11,346 bases of DNA, from NCBI GenBank assembly GCA_029068665.1, contig JAIECC010000322.1:1-11346 (forward strand), in the 5' to 3' direction. How positions within the stretch are numbered: position 1 is the first letter of the stretch; every line of letters starts with the position of its first letter. This document shows positions 1 to 7,459 of the stretch, piece after piece. Both the position numbers and the translations under genes were made by a program. Source of the DNA: Lachnospiraceae bacterium (GTDB taxonomy: Bacteria; Bacillota; Clostridia; Lachnospirales; Lachnospiraceae). The notes beneath the pieces are model-generated. The model saw nothing but the letters and a program-made list of their open reading frames with translations, searched no databases and was not told where the DNA came from.

Positions 1-778
1 AATTAACACTATATACCTCATCACCTATATACAATTCCAAATCATAATCTTCTTCCATCTCATTGACCAATCGGAAGGTCAATTTTATTCTCCGATTCAT
101 ATCTCCTATAACGGAAACATTACCATGCGTCTCTACTATTACTCGCTCTATTTCTTCCGGAGTCAGCCCATATACATCGGCTAATCCATCAACATCCACA
201 TACCCGTTTTCCCCAGGCAGCACATCCGCAAGCTCATAGTAAGTTTTCAGCTGCTCCTGCAGTTCCTCCAGATTATATCCTGTGAAACGATCATCAGCAT
301 CCGAATAATCAAAAATCACTGTAGTAATTCCCAGCATTTTTCCTGTTGCATCATCAATAAACATGTCAATTGTACAATACTGGTCTTCCAAATGTCCATG
401 CCAGATAATAAAAGAAATCCCCTTTTCTTCATCAATTACCAGTCCTTGTATGAAGCTCGATTCCTGAAGGGTATCCACATCTATAGCACATGCACCGAAT
501 ATTTGATTCGCTGCAACCATCTGCTGATATACTTCTTCTTCACTCATCCGTACATCCATTTGAGAACTGCTTTTCACAAAAACTCCTGATTTTACAGCAG
601 AAAGCTTTTCAAATAACTGATTTGTCACATTTAAAGTAATGCTGTTTAATTCATAACGATCCACTCTTGCTGCCTGTCTCTGATCCTGTATACGCAGAAT
701 CCACCTGGGCAGTAAAAAACCGGACAGCAGAATTCCTATGGTAATTATACTATAGATAATTTTTATTCTGTGCTTCAT
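1..778 (-). CDS. Membrane-anchored extracytoplasmic protein of unknown function, C-terminus cut by window edge
   Basis: An open frame runs from an ATG at 778-776 to the left edge without a stop, giving 259 residues with the C-terminus missing. The ATG overlaps the kinase stop as ATGA, and a GGGAGG site (788-793) sits 9 bases upstream, so the start is well supported. Residues 1-6 are basic (MKHRIK), followed by a hydrophobic stretch at about 7-28; I see no lipobox cysteine, so this reads as a signal anchor with the rest outside the cell. The outer part is acidic and mixed alpha/beta. It includes WHGHLEDQY near 126-134 and FIDDATGKMLG at 140-150, the latter loosely like the strand-turn pattern of PepSY-type domains (inference only). 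I do not recognise the family. Its place directly after a kinase gene suggests an accessory or target protein of that two-component system. The stretch looks more AT-rich than its neighbours by eye. The gene is certain, the function is not. Confidence 0.85.
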   Translation of the reverse strand, partial: MKHRIKIIYSIITIGILLSGFLLPRWILRIQDQRQAARVDRYELNSITLNVTNQLFEKLSAVKSGVFVKSSSQMDVRMSEEEVYQQMVAANQIFGACAIDVDTLQESSFIQGLVIDEEKGISFIIWHGHLEDQYCTIDMFIDDATGKMLGITTVIFDYSDADDRFTGYNLEELQEQLKTYYELADVLPGENGYVDVDGLADVYGLTPEEIERVIVETHGNVSVIGDMNRRIKLTFRLVNEMEEDYDLELYIGDEVYSVN

Positions 779-2187
779 TTCCCGCTTCCTCCCTGCAACT
801 CTATCATAACCTGAAGTCCTTGTCCTCCATTGGTCCGGAATGTCATGGTTCCATGATGAATTTCAACGATTTTGGCACAGAGGGTCAGTCCCAGACCGGC
901 CCCCCCCTGCTTTCGGGAACGTGCCTTGTCCACCCGGTAGAATGCCTCTGTCAAATGCTTTAAGGCAGCTTCCGGAATTCCCTCGCCGTTATCAGCTACC
1001 CCAATGCGGCAGCCCTCCCGCTGCATGGTACAGGTGATTTGGATTGCTCCCTCTCCTTTAATAGCCTTTCTGCTGTTATCTACAAGATTCAACAACAGCG
1101 AACGGAACAAATCCGGCTCCAGCATACAGGTTCCTTCTTCACATTCACAGCTCAGCCGGATACCTGCCTTACTGTAAACCGGCTGTAAATCCTCAACCAT
1201 ATTCTCAATAATATGAGCAGGTGAAACCAGAGAAAAAGGAATTTCTTTATGATTCATAGAAAAGATATCCAGCATCTTCAGAGAAAGCCGCTCCAACCGC
1301 TTGCCTTCCGTAAAGATATAATTCGCAGCGTCCGCTTCCTCCTCCGGAGACATTGTCTGCCTCCGAATCAGATCTGCATAACCAATAATGGATGTCATAG
1401 GTGTCTTTAACTCATGGGCAAAGCTGCCCATAAATTCCTCCTGCTGCTCCATAGCCCTTTGCATGGTTTCCACACTGTTTTCCACCTGCTCTGCCATGGT
1501 ATTAAAATCCTCTGACAGCCTGCCGATTTCATCATTGGACTTCACCATAGAACGATAGGCGTAATTACCGGAGGCAATATGCCTTGTAACCTTGGAAAGA
1601 CTGTTCAGGGGACGGGTCAGCAGATAAGTCGTTATATACACCACCAGCAGACAAGCTGCCAGCATTATGAAATAAATACGGTAATATATGGTTTCCTGAA
1701 TCTTTCGACTCTCATAAATCGACGAAATATCATATGCCACATCCAAACGTAGCTGTTGATTTCCCACCTGAACATAACTGGATAACTGTAAGAACTGCTT
1801 TTGAGAATCATCTGAAAATTGTGTCATCAGACAATGCTCCGAATCAAGCTCCAGGAATACATCCTGAAAATAAGGAGTCACTCTTCCATCCCGATACAAT
1901 ACCTCTGCCTCTGATGTAGAAAGCAGCCGTATGGCATCCCAGTTGGAATTATCCTGTCCGGATAATTGCTCCAGAACATCGGAGATATCCTGATTACTGT
2001 TCCAGGTTCCCATCTGATTCACCACCTGCAGTGTATTCAAAATCATTCGATAGGAATTATGGGCATTTTCCTTTTCCTGCTCCAGGGCGGACTGAAAGGA
2101 AATGGAAATCATAAGCGTTCCACCGATTCCATAAAATAAGGCCAGCAGGCTGACCATACAACAGGTTATCTTATAACGAAACTTCAT
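775..2187 (-). CDS. Two-component sensor histidine kinase (HAMP, HisKA, HATPase_c)
   Basis: Membrane histidine kinase of 470 residues that should phosphorylate the response regulator encoded just upstream. In order: transmembrane segment about 8-30; an extracytoplasmic sensor region of about 140 residues (31-171) that I cannot assign to a family; transmembrane segment about 172-190; HAMP linker about 190-243; HisKA domain with the H-box FAHELKTPMTSIIGY, phosphoacceptor His258; then the ATP-binding domain with N-box LLNLVDNSRKAI (Asn367, Asn371), G1 box DNGEGI (399-404), F box AFYRVDKAR and G2 box GGAGLGL (428-434). All catalytic motifs are intact. The start ATG overlaps the regulator stop by 4 bases (ATGA), with GAGG at 2195-2198, 7 bases upstream. 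The stop overlaps the start of the next, unknown membrane protein in the same way. The HPK1-like layout is PhoR-like, but the signal cannot be read from the sequence. Confidence 0.95.
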   Translation of the reverse strand: MKFRYKITCCMVSLLALFYGIGGTLMISISFQSALEQEKENAHNSYRMILNTLQVVNQMGTWNSNQDISDVLEQLSGQDNSNWDAIRLLSTSEAEVLYRDGRVTPYFQDVFLELDSEHCLMTQFSDDSQKQFLQLSSYVQVGNQQLRLDVAYDISSIYESRKIQETIYYRIYFIMLAACLLVVYITTYLLTRPLNSLSKVTRHIASGNYAYRSMVKSNDEIGRLSEDFNTMAEQVENSVETMQRAMEQQEEFMGSFAHELKTPMTSIIGYADLIRRQTMSPEEEADAANYIFTEGKRLERLSLKMLDIFSMNHKEIPFSLVSPAHIIENMVEDLQPVYSKAGIRLSCECEEGTCMLEPDLFRSLLLNLVDNSRKAIKGEGAIQITCTMQREGCRIGVADNGEGIPEAALKHLTEAFYRVDKARSRKQGGAGLGLTLCAKIVEIHHGTMTFRTNGGQGLQVMIELQGGSGK

Positions 2188-2843
2188 TTAACCACCTCAA
2201 ATCGGTATCCCACCTTATTGATTGCCTGCAATTCCTTCTCCAGAGAAAGCTTTTTTCGCAGCCGCTGCACATGAAGGTCAACTGTCTTACTGCCGTATTC
2301 CAGTTCTCCACCCCAGACCCGCTCATAAATTGTCTCCCGATAGAGAGCCGTATTGGGATTCCGGAAAAACAGCAGTAACAGCTCATATTCCTTTGGTGTT
2401 AAGGATATCTCCTGTCCGCCCCGGGTTACCCGCATGGAACGGACATCAATTTCAATCGCTCCAAGCCGTAATTGTTCCTCTGCCTTTTTATAACGGCGCA
2501 GGACCACTTCCACTCTTGCCAGCAGCTCCATAACATCAAAGGGTTTCACAATATAGTCCTCTGCGCCCATCCGCAGTCCCTTTACCCGGTCCTGAATACT
2601 GTTCTTTGCCGTTAAAAAAATCACCGGTATTTCCAAGGGTGCAATATAATCCATCAGTTCAAACCCATCGATTTGAGGCAGCATGACATCAAGTAATATC
2701 AAATCATACCGCTCTTCGTCCAATTGTTCCAGAGCTTCCTTCCCGTCAAAGGCACAGTCGATATGATAGCCTGCCTGCCGCAGGCTGATCTGAATAAAAT
2801 TCGATATTGGTTTTTCATCCTCAACCACTAAAATCCGTATCAT
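2184..2843 (-). CDS. OmpR/PhoB-family response regulator
   Basis: DNA-binding response regulator of 219 residues. The receiver domain (about 1-118) has the acidic pocket Glu8/Asp9, phosphoacceptor Asp52 in LILLDVMLP, the switch residue Thr78 in VIFLTAK and Lys100 in DYIVKPF. The C-terminal winged-helix domain (about 125-219) shows the family pattern LTPKEYELLLLF, a recognition helix region around KTVDLHVQRLRKKL, and the terminal hairpin GYRFEVV. The ATG overlaps the ttcA stop as ATGA, and an AAGGA site at 2853-2857 lies 9 bases upstream; a second AGGA sits too close to be used alone. The stop overlaps the kinase ATG by 4 bases, so the pair is probably translationally coupled and cognate. Targets are unknown. 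The genes upstream (ppx, ppk) make a phosphate or stress response plausible, but this is inference. Confidence 0.95.
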   Translation of the reverse strand: MIRILVVEDEKPISNFIQISLRQAGYHIDCAFDGKEALEQLDEERYDLILLDVMLPQIDGFELMDYIAPLEIPVIFLTAKNSIQDRVKGLRMGAEDYIVKPFDVMELLARVEVVLRRYKKAEEQLRLGAIEIDVRSMRVTRGGQEISLTPKEYELLLLFFRNPNTALYRETIYERVWGGELEYGSKTVDLHVQRLRKKLSLEKELQAINKVGYRFEVVK

Positions 2844-3715
2844 GTTTCCTTATCCTTATTCCTGAATTCTTCCAAAAAAGAATGGGGTATGCCTTCTGCC
2901 TTATACCCGATAAAGGTATCCACATTCACATCGTGAATGGAATTAAAAATATTCATTTCCACCAAAGGATTCTCCTTCTTCAGACGCCGGATCAATTCCT
3001 TTGTTTCCTGCCGCTTGGAGCGTCCATCTTCATTATTGGTCCTTTCATACTCCTCCGTAAACCGACAGGCACACTGAAGAAATTCCAGATGATTATAATT
3101 CCTCCAGGCGATAATGGCATCCTCATGAACACAATACAGAGGCCGGATCAACTCCATTCCTTCGAAATTCGTACTTTTTAAACGTGGACGCATACCCTGT
3201 AGCTGAGCCCCATAGAGCATCCCCATCAAGGTGGTTTCTATTACATCACTGAAATGATGACCTAATGCGATTTTATTGCATCCCAGCTCCCGGGCCTTCG
3301 CATATAAATTGCCCCGACGCATTCGGGCACAGAGATAGCAGGGATTCCGGTCCGTATGATTTGCCACATCAAAAATATCCGAATCGAATATAATGACCGG
3401 AAGCTCCAGCTTTTCTGCATTTTCCACTATTTTCTGCCGATTTGCCGGATGATATCCCGGATCCATCACCAAAAACTCAAGTGTAAAGGGCACATCACTG
3501 ACCCGCTGCAAAAGCTGCATACACTTTGCCAGCAGCATGGAATCTTTACCGCCGGATATACAGACTGCAATACGGTCCTTCTCCTGAATCAGTTCATACC
3601 GCTTTACCGCAGTGGTAAAGGGACTCCATATATCCTTTCGATACTTCTTATGAATGCTTTGCTCAATTTTCTGGCATGGTGTTAACACACGCTTTTGTCT
3701 GCTTTCCTGCTCCAT
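2840..3715 (-). CDS. ttcA: TtcA-family tRNA 2-thiocytidine synthase (PP-loop ATPase, likely Fe-S)
   Basis: PP-loop ATP pyrophosphatase of 291 residues, best matched to TtcA, which adenylates and thiolates cytidine 32 of certain tRNAs. The PP-loop SGGKDS is at 54-59. Two cysteines, C126 and C129 in NPCYLCARMRR, and a third in LQCACRF (C215 or C217) fit the CxxC plus distal Cys arrangement that holds an Fe-S cluster in TtcA. The motif ALGHHFSDVIETTLM (150-164) matches the TtcA signature around GHH..D..ET. No TilS-type C-terminal domain follows, which argues against TilS. The start ATG at 3715 has CAGGAG (3725-3730) 9 bases upstream and follows the ppk stop by 15 bases; its stop overlaps the response-regulator ATG. 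Anaerobic Firmicutes often carry several TtcA-like paralogues, so the exact tRNA target is less certain than the family. Confidence 0.88.
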   Translation of the reverse strand: MEQESRQKRVLTPCQKIEQSIHKKYRKDIWSPFTTAVKRYELIQEKDRIAVCISGGKDSMLLAKCMQLLQRVSDVPFTLEFLVMDPGYHPANRQKIVENAEKLELPVIIFDSDIFDVANHTDRNPCYLCARMRRGNLYAKARELGCNKIALGHHFSDVIETTLMGMLYGAQLQGMRPRLKSTNFEGMELIRPLYCVHEDAIIAWRNYNHLEFLQCACRFTEEYERTNNEDGRSKRQETKELIRRLKKENPLVEMNIFNSIHDVNVDTFIGYKAEGIPHSFLEEFRNKDKET

Positions 3716-3730
3716 CCTGCTTTTCTCCTG

Positions 3731-5878
3731 TTATTCCTGAGAAGAGGATGCTGTAACCGGTTCAAATACCCGCTTATCCTCATTGGATTCCTTTTCCTTT
3801 TTGGCAGCAGCAACCGCCTCATTGCGGAAGGTACTCTGGGCACTGATTTTCTCTTTTCCTCGCAAATCCTGTTTTCCATAGGTGCCATCCGGTTGGAGAA
3901 TATATGCTTTCAGGGTATCTGCCAGTTGGACATCCAGAATATGCTTTGCCTGCTGTTTTGCTTCCATATCCTCCACCGGGAACATGATTTCCACACGCTT
4001 ATCCAGATTCCGCGGCATCCAGTCAGCACTTCCCATATAGATTTCCTCAAAACCGTCATTATAGCAATACAGGATTCTGGCATGCTCCAAGAAATCCCCT
4101 ACAATAGAACGAACCGTAATATTTTCACTCAGTCCCGGCACTCCTGCACGAAGGCAGCAGATTCCCCGGACAATCAGCTCAATCTTTACTCCTGCATTAG
4201 AGGCTTCATATAAGGCCTCCATCACCTTTGCATCACAAAGTGAATTCATCTTTGCAATAATATGTGCCGGTTTACCGGCCTTTGCATTTTCGGCTTCCCG
4301 TTTAATCAAATCCAGCACGGTATTCTTTAACCAGATTGGTGCCACTGCAAGCTTATTCCAGCTTGCAGGCTCCGAATACCCGGACAGCATATTAAATACT
4401 GCCGTAGCATCCTCACCGATGGAATCGGAAGCTGTCAGAATACCGGTATCGGTATATAATCGGGCCGTTACATCATTGTAATTACCGGTTCCCAGATGAA
4501 CATACCGCTTGATTCCATCCTCCTCCCGGCGAACCACCAGCGCAATCTTGGAATGGGTCTTTAAGCCCACCAGTCCATAGATAACATGGCAGCCGGTCTT
4601 TTCCAGCTTTTTCGCCCAGTTAATATTGTTTTCCTCATCAAATCTTGCCTTTAATTCAACCAGAACCGTTACCTGCTTGCCATTTTCCGCTGCCAGGGCA
4701 AGTGCCGCAATAATCGGTGAATTGCTGGACACCCGGTATAAGGTCTGCTTAATCGCCAGTACATTGGGATCCACAGCTGCCTGACTGATAAACTGTACCA
4801 CCGGATTAAAAGTCTCGTATGGGTGATGAAGGAAAATATCCTTCCGCTTAATCTGCTCAAAAATACTTTCTTCATTGTTCAGGGCCGGTACCGGCTGAGG
4901 TACATACTTTGGATTTTTCAGGTGGTCAAAGCCTTCCAGACCGCTGAGCTTACTTAAAAAGGTCAGATCCAGCGGGCCGTTAATGGAGAAAATACCCTCC
5001 TTTTCCACATGAAGCTGCTTCATCAGCTCCTTTAGTAAGGCTTTATCAATGGATTCCTCCACCTCCAACCGGATAACCTCTCCCCACTGTCTCTGCTTAA
5101 TCTGCTTTTCGATTTCCTTTAATAAATCTGCTGCATCATCCTCATCAATGGTAAGATCTGCATTTCGCATGATCCGATACGGATGGGCACAGGTTACCTC
5201 ATAATTCAGGAACAGCTTTGCAATATTTTTTTCAATTACCTGTTCCAGCAGGATTACCTCCTGAACTCCCTCCTGATTGCTGGGTACATGGACAATCCTT
5301 GGTAATACGGAAGGTACCTGAACCGTAGCGATTTCCGTTTCCTTGGCACCTTTCTTTCGGAGCAAAGCTCCAATATTCAAGGTTTTATTCCGAATCAACG
5401 GAAACGGCCGGGAGATATCCACTGCCATAGGTGTCAAAACCGGATAGACATCCTTTGCAAAGAAATCGTCCACATATCTTCCCTGTGCCTCTGTTAAGTC
5501 CTCATGGTGGGTAATCACATGCAGACCATTTTTTTCTAACAATGGCAGCAGGGAACGGTTATAGGTTACATACTGGCTATTCATAAATTCCTTTGTCTTT
5601 GGAATAATCTGTGCCAGCTGCTGGGCAGGGGTCATCCCTGCAATATCCTTCTTTTCATAGCCTGCATGAACCATATCCATTAAAGAGGCAACCCGGACCA
5701 TGAAGAATTCATCCAGGTTGGAAGCCGTAATTCCCAGAAACTTAATCCGCTCAAAAGGCCGTATGGTTTTATCCTTTGCCTCTCCCAAAATCCGATAATT
5801 AAATTCTAACCAGGAAAGCTCCCGATTTACATAATTAGATGACTTTTTTAATTCCTTCTCTGCTTTTTTTTCTGCCAT
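3731..5878 (-). CDS. ppk: Polyphosphate kinase 1
   Basis: Polyphosphate kinase of 715 residues, close to the usual PPK1 length. It reversibly transfers the gamma phosphate of ATP to inorganic polyphosphate. The N-terminal domain starts with the family pattern NRELSWLEFN (18-27) and SNLDEFFMVRV (53-63). The two C-terminal phospholipase-D-like domains carry the catalytic histidine in LKTHSK (His442, the counterpart of E. coli His435) and the second conserved histidine in FLEHAR (His599, like E. coli His592). HLGTGNYND (461-469) and GSADWMPRNLDKRVE (616-630) are also typical. The last 40 or so residues, after DLRGKEK, are a charged, low-complexity tail without a recognised domain. The ATG shares one base with the ppx stop (TAATG), and AAAGGAGG (5887-5894) lies 8 bases upstream, so the pair is coupled. 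Confidence 0.98.
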   Translation of the reverse strand: MAEKKAEKELKKSSNYVNRELSWLEFNYRILGEAKDKTIRPFERIKFLGITASNLDEFFMVRVASLMDMVHAGYEKKDIAGMTPAQQLAQIIPKTKEFMNSQYVTYNRSLLPLLEKNGLHVITHHEDLTEAQGRYVDDFFAKDVYPVLTPMAVDISRPFPLIRNKTLNIGALLRKKGAKETEIATVQVPSVLPRIVHVPSNQEGVQEVILLEQVIEKNIAKLFLNYEVTCAHPYRIMRNADLTIDEDDAADLLKEIEKQIKQRQWGEVIRLEVEESIDKALLKELMKQLHVEKEGIFSINGPLDLTFLSKLSGLEGFDHLKNPKYVPQPVPALNNEESIFEQIKRKDIFLHHPYETFNPVVQFISQAAVDPNVLAIKQTLYRVSSNSPIIAALALAAENGKQVTVLVELKARFDEENNINWAKKLEKTGCHVIYGLVGLKTHSKIALVVRREEDGIKRYVHLGTGNYNDVTARLYTDTGILTASDSIGEDATAVFNMLSGYSEPASWNKLAVAPIWLKNTVLDLIKREAENAKAGKPAHIIAKMNSLCDAKVMEALYEASNAGVKIELIVRGICCLRAGVPGLSENITVRSIVGDFLEHARILYCYNDGFEEIYMGSADWMPRNLDKRVEIMFPVEDMEAKQQAKHILDVQLADTLKAYILQPDGTYGKQDLRGKEKISAQSTFRNEAVAAAKKEKESNEDKRVFEPVTASSSQE

Positions 5879-7413
5879 TATACATTCCTCCTTTGTTTCA
5901 AAACAGGGCGAATTCCGTATATCTGTTCAAAGAAATCTGCTTTTTCCTTGAACATTGCCGATTCTAACGTAATATTATTTACAGTATCTACTAAAATCAC
6001 TAATTTCTTATCCTTGACCTGCATGGTAAACTTTTCAATCTTCTGCTTATGGGAGCGGTCCAGGGCATTTGCCACACGAAGTATGGCAGCCAGCTTGGCA
6101 ACCGTAGTATAGGATGCATCCCCCAGAGAATCCTTCACTACCGGATAAGCAGGCAGGTACATGGTATTATAACGGACCGCATTGGCAACCTCCTCCCGTT
6201 CCTTATGAGACAGCCCCATCATCTCTGTTGACATGATGATATTATAGGAATTGTTTGCCACATTCTGCATATTGATGAATTTTCCACAATCATGAAGGAT
6301 ACAGGCAATCTGAAGCTGCAGCCGCTGGGTCCGTCCCATGCCATGCTCCTTCTTCATGGCATCAAATACTGCCATTGCCATATCCGATACATAAGCGATA
6401 TGTGTCCGATTACTTTTATACCGCTTTGCCATTGCCATGGCAGATGCCACAATATCTGCTTCATAATTTCGTCCTGCGGTATACTTCCGTACGGTATCCA
6501 TATAATCAGCCACGATACCATCACACAGATTAATATCGTGAAGAAAGATTTCATCCGCCTTGGTGGTCTCCACCAGTATCCGGTATATGGTAATAGCCGG
6601 ACGAATCAGGGTGGCACGTTCAAATGGAATGCCATAATGCAATGCCAGCTCCTGTGGTGACAGGTTTAGAATCTTTTTATAAATATAATCAATCTGCTCC
6701 TGAGTCATCAGATTCTTAAGATGCAGCTCCGGTGCAATTTTCTGCAGTGCCTGAATCTCATCACCGATGGCAATTACATTTTTTATTTTCTTATCCCCAA
6801 GATACATGGTATTGAAGGTATTCAACTCATTTTGTACATACTCTTCAATGATTTTGTTTCCATTGGTGACTCTGGATTCAATACCGGACATCATATCCCG
6901 GACACGAATGGCACCAATCTTAATATTCTGGGTTGCCGTTAACAATTGCTTTTCAAGTAAGGAAATCTGAATACTGCCGGCTCCCATATCCAGTAATGCC
7001 GTATTCTTCCCTGTAATTTCATCAAATTCCTTCATAGTGGCGGCACAGCCCTTCAGCATCATGAACCGATGCTCGGAATTACTGAGGATCTCTACTTTAA
7101 TACCGGTCCTCAGCTCTATCAGTTCAATCATCATCAGACTGTTGCTTGCCTCCCGTATGGCACTGGTAGCATAGGCACGATAAGTCTTACAGTCATATTC
7201 CTTCATTTTATCTTTGAATTTTGTCAGACAGGTACACAACTCATTGATTTTTTCGTTGCTTACATTCCCTCTCTGATATGTGTCACTTCCCAGTTCCAAA
7301 ATATGGCTGATGCAATCAACCTCCCGAAATCCCCACTTAGCGGTGATTTCAAAGATTTTCATGGAAATATCACTGGAACCAACATTAATTGCAGCAAACA
7401 TTTGATATGCCAT
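5878..7413 (-). CDS. ppx: Ppx/GppA-family phosphatase with C-terminal HD domain (exopolyphosphatase-like)
   Basis: Member of the actin/HSP70-fold Ppx/GppA family, 511 residues, likely to degrade polyphosphate or (p)ppGpp-type substrates. The first phosphate loop reads AAINVGSSDISM (7-18), the second LLDMGAGSIQI (140-150), with ATSAIREASN (82-91) and IKIGAIRVRDM (165-175) as the other family landmarks. A helical C-terminal HD-type domain follows from about residue 315, with THIAYV (His338), ILHDCGK (His374-Asp375) and ANALDRSHKQK near the end, as in long PPX/GppA proteins. The start is set at the second ATG (7413): GGAGG at 7421-7425 is 7 bases from it but only 1 base from the ATG at 7419. It overlaps ppk by one base, the classic ppk-ppx partnership. 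The loops are diverged from the usual IDLGSNS and DIGGGS, so activity could be altered; pppGpp phosphatase is an alternative. Confidence 0.88.
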   Translation of the reverse strand: MAYQMFAAINVGSSDISMKIFEITAKWGFREVDCISHILELGSDTYQRGNVSNEKINELCTCLTKFKDKMKEYDCKTYRAYATSAIREASNSLMMIELIELRTGIKVEILSNSEHRFMMLKGCAATMKEFDEITGKNTALLDMGAGSIQISLLEKQLLTATQNIKIGAIRVRDMMSGIESRVTNGNKIIEEYVQNELNTFNTMYLGDKKIKNVIAIGDEIQALQKIAPELHLKNLMTQEQIDYIYKKILNLSPQELALHYGIPFERATLIRPAITIYRILVETTKADEIFLHDINLCDGIVADYMDTVRKYTAGRNYEADIVASAMAMAKRYKSNRTHIAYVSDMAMAVFDAMKKEHGMGRTQRLQLQIACILHDCGKFINMQNVANNSYNIIMSTEMMGLSHKEREEVANAVRYNTMYLPAYPVVKDSLGDASYTTVAKLAAILRVANALDRSHKQKIEKFTMQVKDKKLVILVDTVNNITLESAMFKEKADFFEQIYGIRPVLKQRRNV

Positions 7414-7420
7414 ATTCATT

Positions 7421-7425
7421 CCTCC
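7421..7425 (-). promoter_or_regulatory. Ribosome binding site that fixes the ppx start
   Basis: GGAGG on the minus strand. It is 7 bases before the ATG at 7413 but only 1 base before the in-frame ATG at 7419. Normal Shine-Dalgarno spacing therefore favours the downstream codon, and the protein begins MAYQMFAAI. Confidence 0.75.
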
Positions 7426-7459
7426 ATTTCATATCCCTGTGTCTATTTCAATATTTCAT

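Noticed and set aside
2171..2386. A 71-codon minus-strand frame inside the response regulator
   Set aside because: It is another reading frame of the DNA-binding domain and overlaps the kinase start, with no conserved motif of its own.
2807..3181. A 124-codon open frame on the plus strand
   Set aside because: It is antisense to ttcA and the start of the response regulator, both with intact family motifs.
3695..4213. A 172-codon open frame on the plus strand
   Set aside because: It lies antisense to the ppk C-terminus and the ppk-ttcA junction, has no recognisable motif, and the opposite strand encodes a well-conserved enzyme; it is a shadow frame.
7414..7419. Upstream ATG as the start of ppx
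   Set aside because: The GGAGG ends only one base before it; the next ATG has a 7-base spacing.
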